Source: Acinetobacter variabilis
GTDB lineage: Bacteria; Pseudomonadota; Gammaproteobacteria; Pseudomonadales; Moraxellaceae
NCBI RefSeq assembly: GCF_000369625.1
Contig: NZ_KB850111.1
Span: 1-64,000, forward strand
Direction: 5' to 3'
Length of the DNA stretch: 64,000 nt
In this document: piece by piece, positions 8,938 to 18,150 of the stretch
How positions within the stretch are numbered: the first letter of the stretch is position 1
Layout of the letters: the number at the start of each line of letters is the position of its first letter
Made by a program: the position numbers and the translations under genes
The notes under the pieces: generated by a model
Database searches by the model: none
What the model was told of the DNA's origin: nothing
The model's input: only the letters and a program-made list of their open reading frames with translations

Positions 8938-9960
8938 TTAACGCTTATCTAGCGGCACCCAATCATTCACCCAAGCTGATTTCATATTCAGGCTGGCATC
9001 AGACGCGATTTTCTTACGCAGTGCATCTGCTGTTTCACGGTCTTTAGATGGACCGACCATAATACGCACACCTTTAGATGTCTGGCTCTTGGTGACCTTG
9101 TAACCTTTGGCTCGCAGTTTGGCCGCAATGGCATCAGCATTGGCTTCATTGGCAGCCAGGGCCACCTGCACCATCCACTGCTTATCACTTTCACCTTCAA
9201 GGAGTTTGCGGGCTTTTTCAGCTTCAGCCTTTTTCTTGGCTTCTTCTGCTTTATGCTTCTCTTCAGCTTTGCGCTTCTCTTCTGCCTTACGTTTTTCCTC
9301 AGCAGCTTTATGCTCAGCTTCTTTTTTCTTTTCAGCCGCTTTGTGCTCTTCCTCGGCCTTACGTTTTGCTTCAGCTGCTTTATGTGCTTCTTCAGCTTTA
9401 CGTTTATCTTCTAGTTTACGTTTTTCTTCTGCAGCCTTCTGCTCTGCCTGTTTCTTGGCAGTATCAGCTGAAGTTTGGGCTTTTTGCTGCTCAAGCTTCT
9501 GCTGTTCTAACTTTTTTTGTGCAGCAGCCTTGTCTTCAGCCAGACGTTTTTGCTTCGTCTGTTCATCTTCAGCCAGTTCAGGCGGAATATTGTCTGAACT
9601 TTGCTGTCCCATACGATGAGCATTCAAAGCGGCATATTCTTCAGCCGCACGACGTGCTGCATCTGCCTCAGCCTGCTGTTGCATGGCTAAAAATTCAGCT
9701 GCACGGGCTTCCTGTTCAGCCACTGCTTTTTCGCGGTCACGACGCTGCTGTTCCAGCAGACGTTTTTCTGTTTCCACATCGACTGTTAAAGAACCTAATG
9801 AATTGTTGACTGTATCTTTTGATTCTACTTCTGCAGCCAGTGCCGGGTTTTGCTGACGATCCTGATGAATTTCATTTTGGCCTTTCAGGAGTAATGCTGC
9901 CAATAAAACACCACCACCTAGTAAAACAACGCCACCCATCCAGCGTTGTTTGTTATTCAT
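8938..9960 (-). CDS. SPOR-domain cell division protein (DedD-like)
   Basis: An inner-membrane protein of 340 residues. A short cytoplasmic N-terminus (MNNKQRW) is followed by a membrane segment at about 8-26. Next comes a long Lys/Glu/Ala-rich, likely helical linker at about 60-260, with repeated KAEEKRKAEE-like units. The C-terminal SPOR domain (from KQWMVQVALAANEA) would bind denuded peptidoglycan at the division septum. The ATG at 9960 overlaps the folC stop as ATGA. The order accD-folC-dedD matches E. coli, supporting a DedD role. The low-complexity linker may vary between strains. Confidence 0.88.
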   Translation of the reverse strand: MNNKQRWMGGVVLLGGGVLLAALLLKGQNEIHQDRQQNPALAAEVESKDTVNNSLGSLTVDVETEKRLLEQQRRDREKAVAEQEARAAEFLAMQQQAEADAARRAAEEYAALNAHRMGQQSSDNIPPELAEDEQTKQKRLAEDKAAAQKKLEQQKLEQQKAQTSADTAKKQAEQKAAEEKRKLEDKRKAEEAHKAAEAKRKAEEEHKAAEKKKEAEHKAAEEKRKAEEKRKAEEKHKAEEAKKKAEAEKARKLLEGESDKQWMVQVALAANEANADAIAAKLRAKGYKVTKSQTSKGVRIMVGPSKDRETADALRKKIASDASLNMKSAWVNDWVPLDKR

Positions 9961-11240
9961 TGACATTCTTCCAAATACTCCCATACCGCTTCTAAGGTAT
10001 GAAATGATCCACATACCAAAATCAGCTGATTATTCTCTGTTTCATCCAGCGCTGATTTAAAAGCTAATTTTACATTGTCAAATTGTTCTATCAATTCACC
10101 TTGCAATGCATCAGTCAAGAGTGTGACCTCTGCCGCACGTGGCACAGATAATGGTGCAATTTTCCACAAATGAACAGTGTCTTTCAACAACTTGACGACA
10201 GAATTTATATCTTTATCTGCCAGCATGGAAAATACACAAATGACTTCTTTATATTTCTTTTTGTAATTTAAATAATTGTGCAATTGTTTTAACAGGAACT
10301 CTACCCCATGCGGGTTATGCCCGGCATCAAAAATTACAGTCTTATTCTGAATTTCTCGAACTTCAAAACGTCCCGGCAATTTAGCTGCCTGAATTCCTTC
10401 CGCAATCGCTGTCTGGTTGACTTCCAGATCACTCAGCAAGATCGCTGCAACCGCTGTCGAAATATTATCCAGCGCCAGTGAACCTGACGGTAATTTTAAA
10501 GTCGTACCTGATGATGCAAATGCCCAGGTTTTGCCATCTTCAAAGGCTTCATAGAAATAATCACGGTTGATAGCATACAACGGCGCATTACATTCAGCAG
10601 TTTTATCCAGAATGGCTTGTGGAATATCTTGCTGACCGCCAAAAATCACGGGAATACTCGGACGGATAATGCCAGCTTTTTCAAAGGCAATTTTTTCGAT
10701 GGTATCACCAAGCCAGTCAGTATGATCCAGTCCGATATTGGTGATGACCGCAACATCCGGATTAACCACATTGACCACATCCAGACGACCGCCTAGTCCG
10801 ACTTCCAGCACCCACACATCACACAGTTCATTTTTAAAAATCACAAATGCAGCAAGTGTGGTTGCTTCAAAGAATGACAGGCTTAAATCGCATTCGCGAC
10901 GTGCCCGATCGACTTCAACAAAAGCATCAATCAGCAACTGGTCTTCGACTTCAACCCCGCGTAATTTCACCCGTTCATTGAAGCGATATACGTGAGGAGA
11001 CTGATACAGTCCGACCTTAAAACCCTGAGCATTAAGAATGGCAGCCAGAGTCGTGGTCGTTGAACCTTTACCATTGGTTCCGGCAACCGTCAGGACTTTA
11101 GCCTCCGGATTGATCACCCCCAGCTTTTCAGCCACAGGAATGACACGTTCCAGACCTAAATCAATTCCCGTAACGTGAACATGGCTCCAATAATCGAGCC
11201 ATGTATCAAGTGAATCAGTTGCTAATGGTGCTGTATTCAA
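9957..11240 (-). CDS. folC: Dihydrofolate synthase / folylpolyglutamate synthase
   Basis: Adds glutamate to dihydropteroate and then to folates. The 427-residue protein has the P-loop VAGTNGKGSTT near residue 52, the Mur-ligase middle domain (TNIGLDHTDWLG near 165) and a C-terminal domain with FDAGHNPHGVEFL near 305. It starts with TTG at 11238-11240, overlapping the accD stop as TTGA, so the two are probably translationally coupled. It is the third gene of trpA-accD-folC-SPOR. Confidence 0.95.
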   Translation of the reverse strand: MNTAPLATDSLDTWLDYWSHVHVTGIDLGLERVIPVAEKLGVINPEAKVLTVAGTNGKGSTTTTLAAILNAQGFKVGLYQSPHVYRFNERVKLRGVEVEDQLLIDAFVEVDRARRECDLSLSFFEATTLAAFVIFKNELCDVWVLEVGLGGRLDVVNVVNPDVAVITNIGLDHTDWLGDTIEKIAFEKAGIIRPSIPVIFGGQQDIPQAILDKTAECNAPLYAINRDYFYEAFEDGKTWAFASSGTTLKLPSGSLALDNISTAVAAILLSDLEVNQTAIAEGIQAAKLPGRFEVREIQNKTVIFDAGHNPHGVEFLLKQLHNYLNYKKKYKEVICVFSMLADKDINSVVKLLKDTVHLWKIAPLSVPRAAEVTLLTDALQGELIEQFDNVKLAFKSALDETENNQLILVCGSFHTLEAVWEYLEECQ

Positions 11241-12133
11241 GGCAGGTTCATCAATTTCGTGATAATACGATAAACTGTATCACGTAATGCATGACGGTGA
11301 ACAATCTGATCGATTACACCATGATCAAGCAAATATTCAGCGCGCTGGAACGGTTCGTCCAGTTTTTCACGCACGGTCTGCTCGATCACACGTTTACCCG
11401 CAAAACCAATCATCGCTTTCGGTTCAGCCAGATGCACATCACCCAGCATGGCTAAAGATGCAGTTACACCGCCGTAGACTGGATGGGTCAATACCACCAC
11501 ATAAGGCAGACCTGCTTCTTTCAAACGCTGAATCGCTGCTGAAGTACGTGCCATTTGCATCAAAGACAGCATGCCTTCCTGCATACGCGCGCCACCAGAA
11601 GCTGCAAAACAGATCAGAGGCTGATGTGTTTCAATCGCACGCTCCGCTGCCTGCACAAAACGGTCACCCACTACAGTGCCCATAGAGCCGCCCATGAAGT
11701 CGAATTCAAATGCGGTTGCAATCATTGGTACACCTTTCAGCAGACCTTGCATCACGATCAGTGCTTCAGTTTCACCTGTTTTCTTTTGTGCTTCCGACAT
11801 ACGCTCTGGATAAGCTTTGCTGTCGACAAATTTCAGTGGATCTTTGGCAGTAAATTCCTGACCCATTTCAGTCTGTACCTGATCAAAGAACCAGTTCAGA
11901 CGGTCACGTGCTTTCATTTTCAGATGTTCATCGCATTGTGGACAAACATAAGCATTAAATGACATTGCAGTACGTGTCACCAAAGCATGACATTCAGGGC
12001 ACTCAATTGTTGGCTCTGTGAATGTCGCTTTTAGGGTGGTTTGCTCATCAGGTACATGAATGCCCGGAACAATACGCTCCGTCCATGGGGTCGATGGGCT
12101 CAGAATTTTGCCTGATTTCACTTGTTGACTCAT
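11237..12133 (-). CDS. accD: Acetyl-CoA carboxylase carboxyltransferase subunit beta
   Basis: Forms the carboxyltransferase with AccA that transfers carboxyl from biotin to acetyl-CoA, the first step of fatty acid synthesis. The 298-residue protein has the N-terminal zinc ribbon CPEC-X15-CPQC (Cys45, 48, 64, 67) and the crotonase-like fold with ASGGARMQEG near residue 185. An ATG at 12143-12145 lies inside trpA; the ATG at 12133, with GATGAG about eight bases upstream, fits family starts better. It directly follows the trpA stop. Confidence 0.95.
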   Translation of the reverse strand: MSQQVKSGKILSPSTPWTERIVPGIHVPDEQTTLKATFTEPTIECPECHALVTRTAMSFNAYVCPQCDEHLKMKARDRLNWFFDQVQTEMGQEFTAKDPLKFVDSKAYPERMSEAQKKTGETEALIVMQGLLKGVPMIATAFEFDFMGGSMGTVVGDRFVQAAERAIETHQPLICFAASGGARMQEGMLSLMQMARTSAAIQRLKEAGLPYVVVLTHPVYGGVTASLAMLGDVHLAEPKAMIGFAGKRVIEQTVREKLDEPFQRAEYLLDHGVIDQIVHRHALRDTVYRIITKLMNLP

Positions 12134-12134
12134 A

Positions 12135-12935
12135 CTATAACTCATCGAGCGCTGCTCGAAGCTCCTTGACTTTATTCACCGTCGCAATAACGGCTTGTTC
12201 TGGCGCGAGGGTTGCAAACTGTTTTACAAACGCACTTCCCACAATAACTGCATCGGCAGCAACACCCATCGCTTTCGCAGATGCAGCATCACTAATACCA
12301 AAACCAACGCCTACAGGAACATCTGTCTCTGCCTTAATTTTCTGAATACGTGCAGCGGCTTCAGATACATCCAATGTCGCAGCACCCGTTACGCCTTTCA
12401 GCGACACGTAGTAAATAAAGCCATTGGCCTGTTTTACTACATGCTGAATACGCTCATCAGTTGAGGTCGGAGCCAACAGGAAAATCTGATCCATTTCATA
12501 TTTTTCCAGCACTTGACCCAGATCTTGAGCTTCTTCAGGAGGAAGATCGACCAGAAGCACGCCGTCGACACCGCATTCATAGGCATAAGCCACAAACTTT
12601 TCATAGCCAATGACTTCAACCGGATTGAGATAACCCATGAGTACCACTGGTGTTTCGCGGTCTTTCAAGCGAAATTCTTTCACCATGTGCAGTGCATCTA
12701 GGGTATTGGTGCCACCGGCCAGCGCGCGTTCAGCGGCCAGAGCAATCACCGGACCATCTGCCATTGGATCTGAAAAAGGAAGACCCAATTCAATCACGTC
12801 GACGCCAGCGTCCACCATCTGGTGCAGCAAAGGTACGGTTACCTCTGGATGCGGGTCACCAGCCATAACATAAGAAACTAAAGCTTTACGCTGTTGAGAT
12901 TTAAGTTGTCCAAATCGTGTGGCTAAACGTGACAT
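12135..12935 (-). CDS. trpA: Tryptophan synthase alpha chain
   Basis: Cleaves indole-3-glycerol phosphate to indole, which passes to TrpB. The 266-residue protein has the alpha-subunit signature LELGLPFSDPMADGP near residue 50, with the catalytic Glu in that segment, and Asp in GVLLVDLPPEEA near 131. It heads a minus-strand operon with accD, folC and the SPOR gene. It is separated from trpF-trpB by about 5.2 kb of unrelated genes. Confidence 0.96.
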   Translation of the reverse strand: MSRLATRFGQLKSQQRKALVSYVMAGDPHPEVTVPLLHQMVDAGVDVIELGLPFSDPMADGPVIALAAERALAGGTNTLDALHMVKEFRLKDRETPVVLMGYLNPVEVIGYEKFVAYAYECGVDGVLLVDLPPEEAQDLGQVLEKYEMDQIFLLAPTSTDERIQHVVKQANGFIYYVSLKGVTGAATLDVSEAAARIQKIKAETDVPVGVGFGISDAASAKAMGVAADAVIVGSAFVKQFATLAPEQAVIATVNKVKELRAALDEL

Positions 12936-13300
12936 AGGGCTGAGCTTTCCTTAAGGTGTTTCAAACTTGAGACATTGACTATGTAGAAATACAAGACATC
13001 GCATTGTAACGCTATTTTTTGTACATTGAACAGTGTGCAACATCGACCTCTGGCATTTCATTTCCTGTGCGAGGATTTCAGAACAACCCGAAGGGATCTA
13101 TTTACGATTATTTTGATTTTTTTCTCAATGATCAAAGATGCCTAATTTTGGCATTCCCTAAAATGTTGAATATTTAGATAAACTTATTTTTATCATGGAA
13201 AAATTAATAAAAATGCAGGTGTTAGCGCATTCATTTAAAGTTTTCTGAAATTGCAAAACCTGTTTTATACTAGCCCCATTCTCTTATTTTTTTATCTCCT
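12936..13300. other. Intergenic region between divergent trpA and antiporter genes
   Basis: AT-rich 365 bases without a gene. A weak minus-strand -10 TACAAT (13003-13008) may belong to trpA. A plus-strand -10 TATACT (13266-13271) lies 30 bases before the antiporter ATG, but neither has a convincing -35. The antiporter has no clear Shine-Dalgarno sequence. I saw no trp leader peptide or attenuator. Confidence 0.4.
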
Positions 13301-14632
13301 ATGCAGACTGACTCTGAAGGTACAGTGCAGGCGCGCGCCATTGCACTGTTGCCGCTTATTGTATTTTTAACCATCTTTTTAGGTAGCGGGATCTATCATT
13401 CTCTGATCGGAACTGAATTTGCGTTTTATCAGATTAAAGCGCCTGTTGCTGCCCTGCCCGCGATTATCTTGGCTGCATTAGTGTATCGTGGCAAACTCAA
13501 CCAGGGTATTGAAGAATTTCTAAAAGGTGCCAGCCATCCCAACCTGATTCTGATGTTCATGGTGTTTATGCTGGCCGGTGCTTTTGCCAGTGTCAGCAGT
13601 GCGATTGGCAGTGTTGATGCCACTGTACAAATGGGCCTGTCTGTTATTCCTCCGAGTTTTGTCTTACCGATGCTTTTTGTGATTTCGGCATTTATTGCGA
13701 CGGCGATGGGTACCTCAATGGGAACTATTGCCGCCTGTGCACCGATTGCCTTTGGCTTTGCACAAGTAACCGGGATTCCGGTGGTTTATGCGATTGGAGC
13801 CGTGGTCGGTGGAGCAATGTTCGGTGATAACCTGTCCATGATTTCAGATACTACCATCGCTGCAACCAGCAGCCAGAAAGTTCAGTTACGTGACAAATTC
13901 AGCGTCAATGTCTGGATTGCTGTACCGGCTTCCATCGTCACGATTTTGATCTATATCTTCAATGCTGGCAGTTCCAGCCCCGTAGAATACAAGGACTTTA
14001 ACTGGATTCTAGTCTTGCCTTATATTGCGGTCTTTTTACTGGCTTTTAGCCGTCTGCATGTTCTGGCGGTTTTAACCATCGGTGTCGTGTTATCGGGTTT
14101 ATTCGGTCTATTTGCTACGCCAGATTTCAATATCCTCAAGCTGAACACTTCCATTTATGATGGCTTTGTCGGCATGTTTGAAGTGGCATTGTTATCCATG
14201 TTTTTAGGTGGCCTGTCTGCGATCATGCAACGTGAAGGTGGTTTACGCTGGCTGATCGAACGCATCTACGCGCTGACTCGCTTATTTAAAGTAGGCCGTC
14301 AACGTGCCGGTGAAATCGGGATCAGTTTCTTGGTCGTATTTTCCAACCTGTTTGTGGCAAATAATACTGTCGCGATTATTCTGGCTGGTGATATGGCCCG
14401 TGAAGTGGCGAAAGAATACGGGGTTGATCCAAAACGTGCCGCCGCCCTGATGGATATTTTCTCCTGTGTGGTACAAGGTCTGATTCCTTATGGCGCACAA
14501 TTATTACTTGCCTGTTCAATTGCCAAACTTTCTCCAGTCGAGCTAATCGGGGGCGTGTATTATTGCTGGATTCTGGCAATATTTGCGGTGATTGCAATTG
14601 CTTTCCGGTACCCTAAATTAAAAACAGCTTAA
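13301..14632 (+). CDS. NhaC-type Na+/H+ antiporter family membrane protein
   Basis: A polytopic inner-membrane protein of 443 residues with about eleven hydrophobic segments. The segment GAMFGDNLSMISDTTIAAT near residue 175 is the NhaC-superfamily signature, and a related half-repeat appears near 370-400. It probably exchanges a cation or an amino acid against protons. Some members of this superfamily move amino acids, so the substrate cannot be fixed. The ATG at 13301 follows a leader with no evident ribosome site. It is monocistronic, ending in the terminator at 14650-14673. Confidence 0.8.
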   Translation: MQTDSEGTVQARAIALLPLIVFLTIFLGSGIYHSLIGTEFAFYQIKAPVAALPAIILAALVYRGKLNQGIEEFLKGASHPNLILMFMVFMLAGAFASVSSAIGSVDATVQMGLSVIPPSFVLPMLFVISAFIATAMGTSMGTIAACAPIAFGFAQVTGIPVVYAIGAVVGGAMFGDNLSMISDTTIAATSSQKVQLRDKFSVNVWIAVPASIVTILIYIFNAGSSSPVEYKDFNWILVLPYIAVFLLAFSRLHVLAVLTIGVVLSGLFGLFATPDFNILKLNTSIYDGFVGMFEVALLSMFLGGLSAIMQREGGLRWLIERIYALTRLFKVGRQRAGEIGISFLVVFSNLFVANNTVAIILAGDMAREVAKEYGVDPKRAAALMDIFSCVVQGLIPYGAQLLLACSIAKLSPVELIGGVYYCWILAIFAVIAIAFRYPKLKTA

Positions 14633-14649
14633 ATTAAGTCATGAGATAA

Positions 14650-14673
14650 AGCGGCCGATGATGGCCGTTTTTT
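14650..14673 (+). terminator. Terminator of the antiporter gene
   Basis: CGGCC and GGCCG pair around GATGAT, followed by seven T. It ends against the stop codon of the convergent AraC gene. Confidence 0.8.
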
Positions 14674-15710
14674 TATGCCTGATCCTGTTTTAATTGTTTT
14701 CTATATTGCAATAAAGTCCGGCCTGTTGCTGCCTTATAAGCTCGGGCCAAAGCTGACTGGTCAGAATAATCCAGTTGCTGGGCAATCTCGGTCAGGCTTA
14801 GAGGCTGATGCAATAAACTTTCACAGCGCCTGATCCTTTCCTGCTCCAACAGTTTTTTAAAAGAACTACCTTGCTCATTTAGTTGACGTTGTAAAGTGCG
14901 GGTCGATACAAACAGTTGCTCGGCCAGCTGTTCAATTTTAATGGCCTGCTGTCTGCTTCTTAGATGCTCCGCGACCACTTTTTGGGCCTGACCCAAAATA
15001 CTTTCCACAGGTCGTTTAGCTGCAATCGCTTCTTCAGCCTGACGAATCAATAACTGTAATAGCATTGGATCGGCCTGTTCCGATTTCAGGTTCAGTCCCT
15101 GTATATCCAGTTCGAAGCCATAATCCTGCTGTGAAAACTGCACTTCCGCAGCATAGAATTTTTGATAATGAATTCGGGCAATTTCTGGCGCATGGGCAAA
15201 GCGCACCTGACGCAAGAGCAAAGGATGATCCTGCAAAATAAAACGTCCCAATTGCACCATGGCTGCGATGGTCAGCTCATTCAGCAGGTTATAACGCTCA
15301 TCCTGATAGATCCAATACAATTCAATACTCTGCGCATGCTGTCTTAGTTGCAATGGGACAAATTCACTCCCATCAATGACCAGTCGCTGAAAACGCATGA
15401 TGTAGCCGATGATTTCAGGAATACTGCTGCTTTTGGAAACCATATAGCCCAGCACACCAAAATGCTCTGGCCGAATGCACTGCACAATTTCAAAAATTAA
15501 CTGCGGACATACTAGCTGTTTTTGGGTTCTTAACAGAATGCTATTAAGAAAATCGAGGGGCACTTGGGCATCAAAAGGCTGATCAATCAGTCCAATGAGC
15601 TGAGGTTGTAGATCTGCAAGAAACCCTGCGGTTAAAGGCTCTATATTTAAGCTACGCAAATAGGTGGCCCATAACTGGATATAACCATTGGAGATTTTGA
15701 TGTCCTGCAT
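14673..15710 (-). CDS. AraC-family transcriptional regulator with arabinose-binding-like N-terminal domain
   Basis: The 345-residue protein has an N-terminal ligand-binding domain of the PF12625 type at about 20-205. A C-terminal AraC helix-turn-helix pair spans about 245-340 (VSTRTLQRQLNEQGSSFKKLL, then SLTEIAQQLDYSDQSALARAY). Such regulators commonly control an adjacent lipid or amino acid catabolic gene. It is divergent from the metal-dependent hydrolase at 15851, separated by 140 bases, so that gene is the most likely target. The inducer is unknown. Confidence 0.88.
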   Translation of the reverse strand: MQDIKISNGYIQLWATYLRSLNIEPLTAGFLADLQPQLIGLIDQPFDAQVPLDFLNSILLRTQKQLVCPQLIFEIVQCIRPEHFGVLGYMVSKSSSIPEIIGYIMRFQRLVIDGSEFVPLQLRQHAQSIELYWIYQDERYNLLNELTIAAMVQLGRFILQDHPLLLRQVRFAHAPEIARIHYQKFYAAEVQFSQQDYGFELDIQGLNLKSEQADPMLLQLLIRQAEEAIAAKRPVESILGQAQKVVAEHLRSRQQAIKIEQLAEQLFVSTRTLQRQLNEQGSSFKKLLEQERIRRCESLLHQPLSLTEIAQQLDYSDQSALARAYKAATGRTLLQYRKQLKQDQA

Positions 15711-15850
15711 GAGCGCGTCCCTGTCTCTGCTGCGAATATATATTTTATTTTTCTTTGGCGTAAAATGTATAAAAATTGGCCATACCTGTCAAAACAATTT
15801 GTGCAATTCTGAACATACTGTCAGCATCTCCAGAAAAAGAATGAAAGCAG

Positions 15851-16729
15851 ATGAACGCACCTTTAAAATCTTACATACAGCCTGTGGTACGCAGCAATCT
15901 TGATTTTAAGCTGAGTGAAATTCCGCGTTACTGGTTTGGTGGCGATCCATTCCTGACCCGTATGTTTGATGCACTGAGTCTGACCTTTCCTGATGGTGAA
16001 CGTTATTTCATTCAGAGCGTGCGACTATTCCGCGACCAAATTAAAGATCCAGATCTGCAAAAACGGGTAGCTGATTTTATCCGTCAGGAAGCACAACATG
16101 GTATTGCCCATGACAAGATGAATAACCTGATGCGGGAACAAGGCATGCCGGTCGATCAGTTTATTCAGCGTCTGAATTACATGATGAACTATGACCTGAA
16201 GAACCGTTCACCTGAGTACAATATTGCAGTCACTGCAGCCGCGGAACATTTGACCGCGCTCATGGCTGAAACTTTTTATGGGCAAAAAGATACTTTAAGA
16301 AATGCCCATCCTTTTGTCCGTGCTATGTTTGCCTGGCATGCGATTGAGGAAATGGAACATCGTGATGTGGCTTTTGATGTTATGAAAGATGTGGCAAAAA
16401 CGCCAGAATGGCTGCGTCAATATACCTTGCTCATCACGACTTTTCTGATGTTTGGTTTTACCATTTACCGTGCCAATGTCATGCTCAAACATGATGGCTT
16501 TAGCCCGCTGCAACGCTTGCAAATGAATATCCGTGGCTTACCGTGGTTCTTTGGCAAAAAGGGGACTCTGACTCGTATGGGTAAACAGTATCGTGACTGG
16601 TTTAAAAAGGATTTCCATCCATCCCAGCACCCAGTGATTGCTCAATATGATGTTTGGGTAAAAACGCTGGCAGAAACCGGCGATCCGATTCAGGCAGGAG
16701 AAGCCTTCTGGCAAGCTGCAGAAGATTAA
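15851..16729 (+). CDS. Predicted metal-dependent hydrolase, ferritin-like fold (PF10118)
   Basis: The 292-residue protein belongs to the family annotated as predicted metal-dependent hydrolase. It shows ferritin-like metal motifs: QEAQHG near residue 78, AEHLTALMAE near 133 and EEMEHRD near 162, which together can hold a two-metal centre. A hydrophobic stretch at about 195-213 might contact membrane. The ATG at 15851 follows AAAGCAG. The divergent AraC gene probably controls it. No reaction is established for this family to my knowledge. Confidence 0.8.
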   Translation: MNAPLKSYIQPVVRSNLDFKLSEIPRYWFGGDPFLTRMFDALSLTFPDGERYFIQSVRLFRDQIKDPDLQKRVADFIRQEAQHGIAHDKMNNLMREQGMPVDQFIQRLNYMMNYDLKNRSPEYNIAVTAAAEHLTALMAETFYGQKDTLRNAHPFVRAMFAWHAIEEMEHRDVAFDVMKDVAKTPEWLRQYTLLITTFLMFGFTIYRANVMLKHDGFSPLQRLQMNIRGLPWFFGKKGTLTRMGKQYRDWFKKDFHPSQHPVIAQYDVWVKTLAETGDPIQAGEAFWQAAED

Positions 16730-16741
16730 ACCTAGAAATCA

Positions 16742-16770
16742 AAAAGCCTTCAAAATCGAAGGCTTTTTTA
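16742..16770. terminator. Terminator after the metal-dependent hydrolase
   Basis: AAAAGCCTTC and GAAGGCTTTT pair around AAAATC with T tracts on both sides, so it may also end the convergent DUF2804 gene. Confidence 0.85.
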
Positions 16771-16795
16771 GGAGTTTAAAAGTTAATAAAATAGG

Positions 16796-17788
16796 TTACC
16801 ACTTGGCATAGTGCTGTTCTAAAAGTCCATATTCATTGACCAGTACAATATCTTGGCCATCCTGCCGGATAGTCCCTGATACTTTTGCTTGCCACTGGCT
16901 AAACTGGCTGCCGACCAGACGCAGATTCAGATTTTCATAACGGCGCCAGCCTGTGTGTACATTCAGGTTCAAGCAGCCATCTAATGACTGGATGTTCCAA
17001 CGTTCGTCAGATTCCTGCTGAAACAACACATCCGCCACAGGATAAATTTTGCCATTTACCCACAAACAGTTTTCATTACCAAAGCTTTCATTAACACCGG
17101 AAGCGAGATTGATCCCGATACGGTTATGATTGGCATCCCAGAAATTACAAGATAGCCAGAACCAGGCAGTTTCAGGACGCAAAAAGCCACAGGTATCATC
17201 CAGAGAGGCGAAGGTGCGCTCATTAAACTGGATGGTTTCACCCTGCTTATTTACGAAATAACCTTCACAACCCAAAGTGGTCAATTTCTGGGTATAGGTC
17301 CAGCCATTGATTCCGGTCGGACTGCACATACTCAGCGGATCTGTACCTGCACAGAAAATTCGGGCACTAAGCTTGATTTCACCATATTTGGTCACATGGA
17401 TATAACGCACCCCATTGGCATGCTGGATATCAATCTGAAAGGGAGATTTGTGAAAATAACTATGATTAAATAATGGCTGTTCGTCTAGCACCGTATTGCG
17501 CGAGAAGAAATTGATCGCATTCCATTCCTGCACTTCGTTAGTACTATGGTTATAGATGTAGAAAAAACTGTGCCCAGCCCAAGCGATATCAGCAATCGCA
17601 AGGCCAATCGTATAATGTTCGTGTTGAATACTACAGAATTTAAATTTTTTATATTTTAGTTGCTTACGCCATCCCTTGAGTACATCACCATAGGGATTTT
17701 TGTACTGGTACGCATTGTAATCAATACTTTTTGGAATTTCTTTGAAACGTCCGTAACGTGGTTGTCCATTTTCCTGAATTAAATCCAT
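16796..17788 (-). CDS. DUF2804 family protein
   Basis: The 330-residue protein matches the DUF2804 pattern: an N-terminal GRFKEIPKSIDYNAY segment, aromatic-rich beta structure throughout, and the conserved FWLSCNFWDANHNRIGINLASGVNES near residue 215. There is no signal peptide or membrane segment. The function is unknown; the beta-rich, aromatic character recalls lipocalin-like folds, but that is inference. The ATG at 17788 (MDLIQENG) is preferred over one at 17806 because GGA lies eight bases before it. Confidence 0.75.
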   Translation of the reverse strand: MDLIQENGQPRYGRFKEIPKSIDYNAYQYKNPYGDVLKGWRKQLKYKKFKFCSIQHEHYTIGLAIADIAWAGHSFFYIYNHSTNEVQEWNAINFFSRNTVLDEQPLFNHSYFHKSPFQIDIQHANGVRYIHVTKYGEIKLSARIFCAGTDPLSMCSPTGINGWTYTQKLTTLGCEGYFVNKQGETIQFNERTFASLDDTCGFLRPETAWFWLSCNFWDANHNRIGINLASGVNESFGNENCLWVNGKIYPVADVLFQQESDERWNIQSLDGCLNLNVHTGWRRYENLNLRLVGSQFSQWQAKVSGTIRQDGQDIVLVNEYGLLEQHYAKW

Positions 17789-18041
17789 TAAGACATTCCA
17801 TCTCAATCAAAAACTATTTTTGCTTGAAGCTATTATGCCGATTATTGAGATTTGATAAAGAATTTTTTAAAACCGTTCGTCAGCTCTTCCGGCCAATTCT
17901 GCTTAAAATAACCATTTTAATTTTTTGAATGAGAAACTGATTTTTTGCTGTTTTATCCAAAACTTGAATAATTTTTATCCTATTTTGAACCAGATTGCTT
18001 CTTCCTATTACTCTCTAAAAATTTTCTTACCTATAAAAATA
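17789..18041. other. AT-rich gene-free stretch upstream of the DUF2804 gene
   Basis: About 250 bases, very AT-rich, with no open frame worth calling. It lies between the trpB terminator region and the DUF2804 start and must hold the DUF2804 promoter. I see no confident promoter motif. Confidence 0.35.
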
Positions 18042-18076
18042 AAAAATCGTGCTGAATAATTCAACACGATTTTTCT
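18042..18076. terminator. Terminator of trpFB
   Basis: AAAAATCGTG.TGAA and TTCA.CACGATTTTT pair around TAA, with one mismatch, and are T-rich on both flanks. It lies about 75 bases downstream of trpB on the minus strand. Confidence 0.8.
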
Positions 18077-18079
18077 TAA

Positions 18080-18150
18080 TCCACCCTGCCCTCCTTTTAG
18101 AAAGAAGGGTTTTCTCCCCTCTTTGAAAAAGAGGGGCTAGGGGGAGATTT
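18080..18150. repeat. Dispersed intergenic repeat, copy A
   Basis: Two hairpins, CCTTTTAGAAAGAAGG-like and CCCCTCTTTGAAAAAGAGGGG, followed by CTAGGGGGAGATTTT. The inverse of 39648-39726 aligns to it over nearly its whole length. It abuts the trpB stop. Confidence 0.65.

Noticed and set aside
9107..9809. Two long plus-strand frames opposite the SPOR gene
   Set aside because: They result from the repetitive Lys/Glu/Ala codons of the linker read backwards, giving Ser/Ala/Phe/Leu-rich nonsense.
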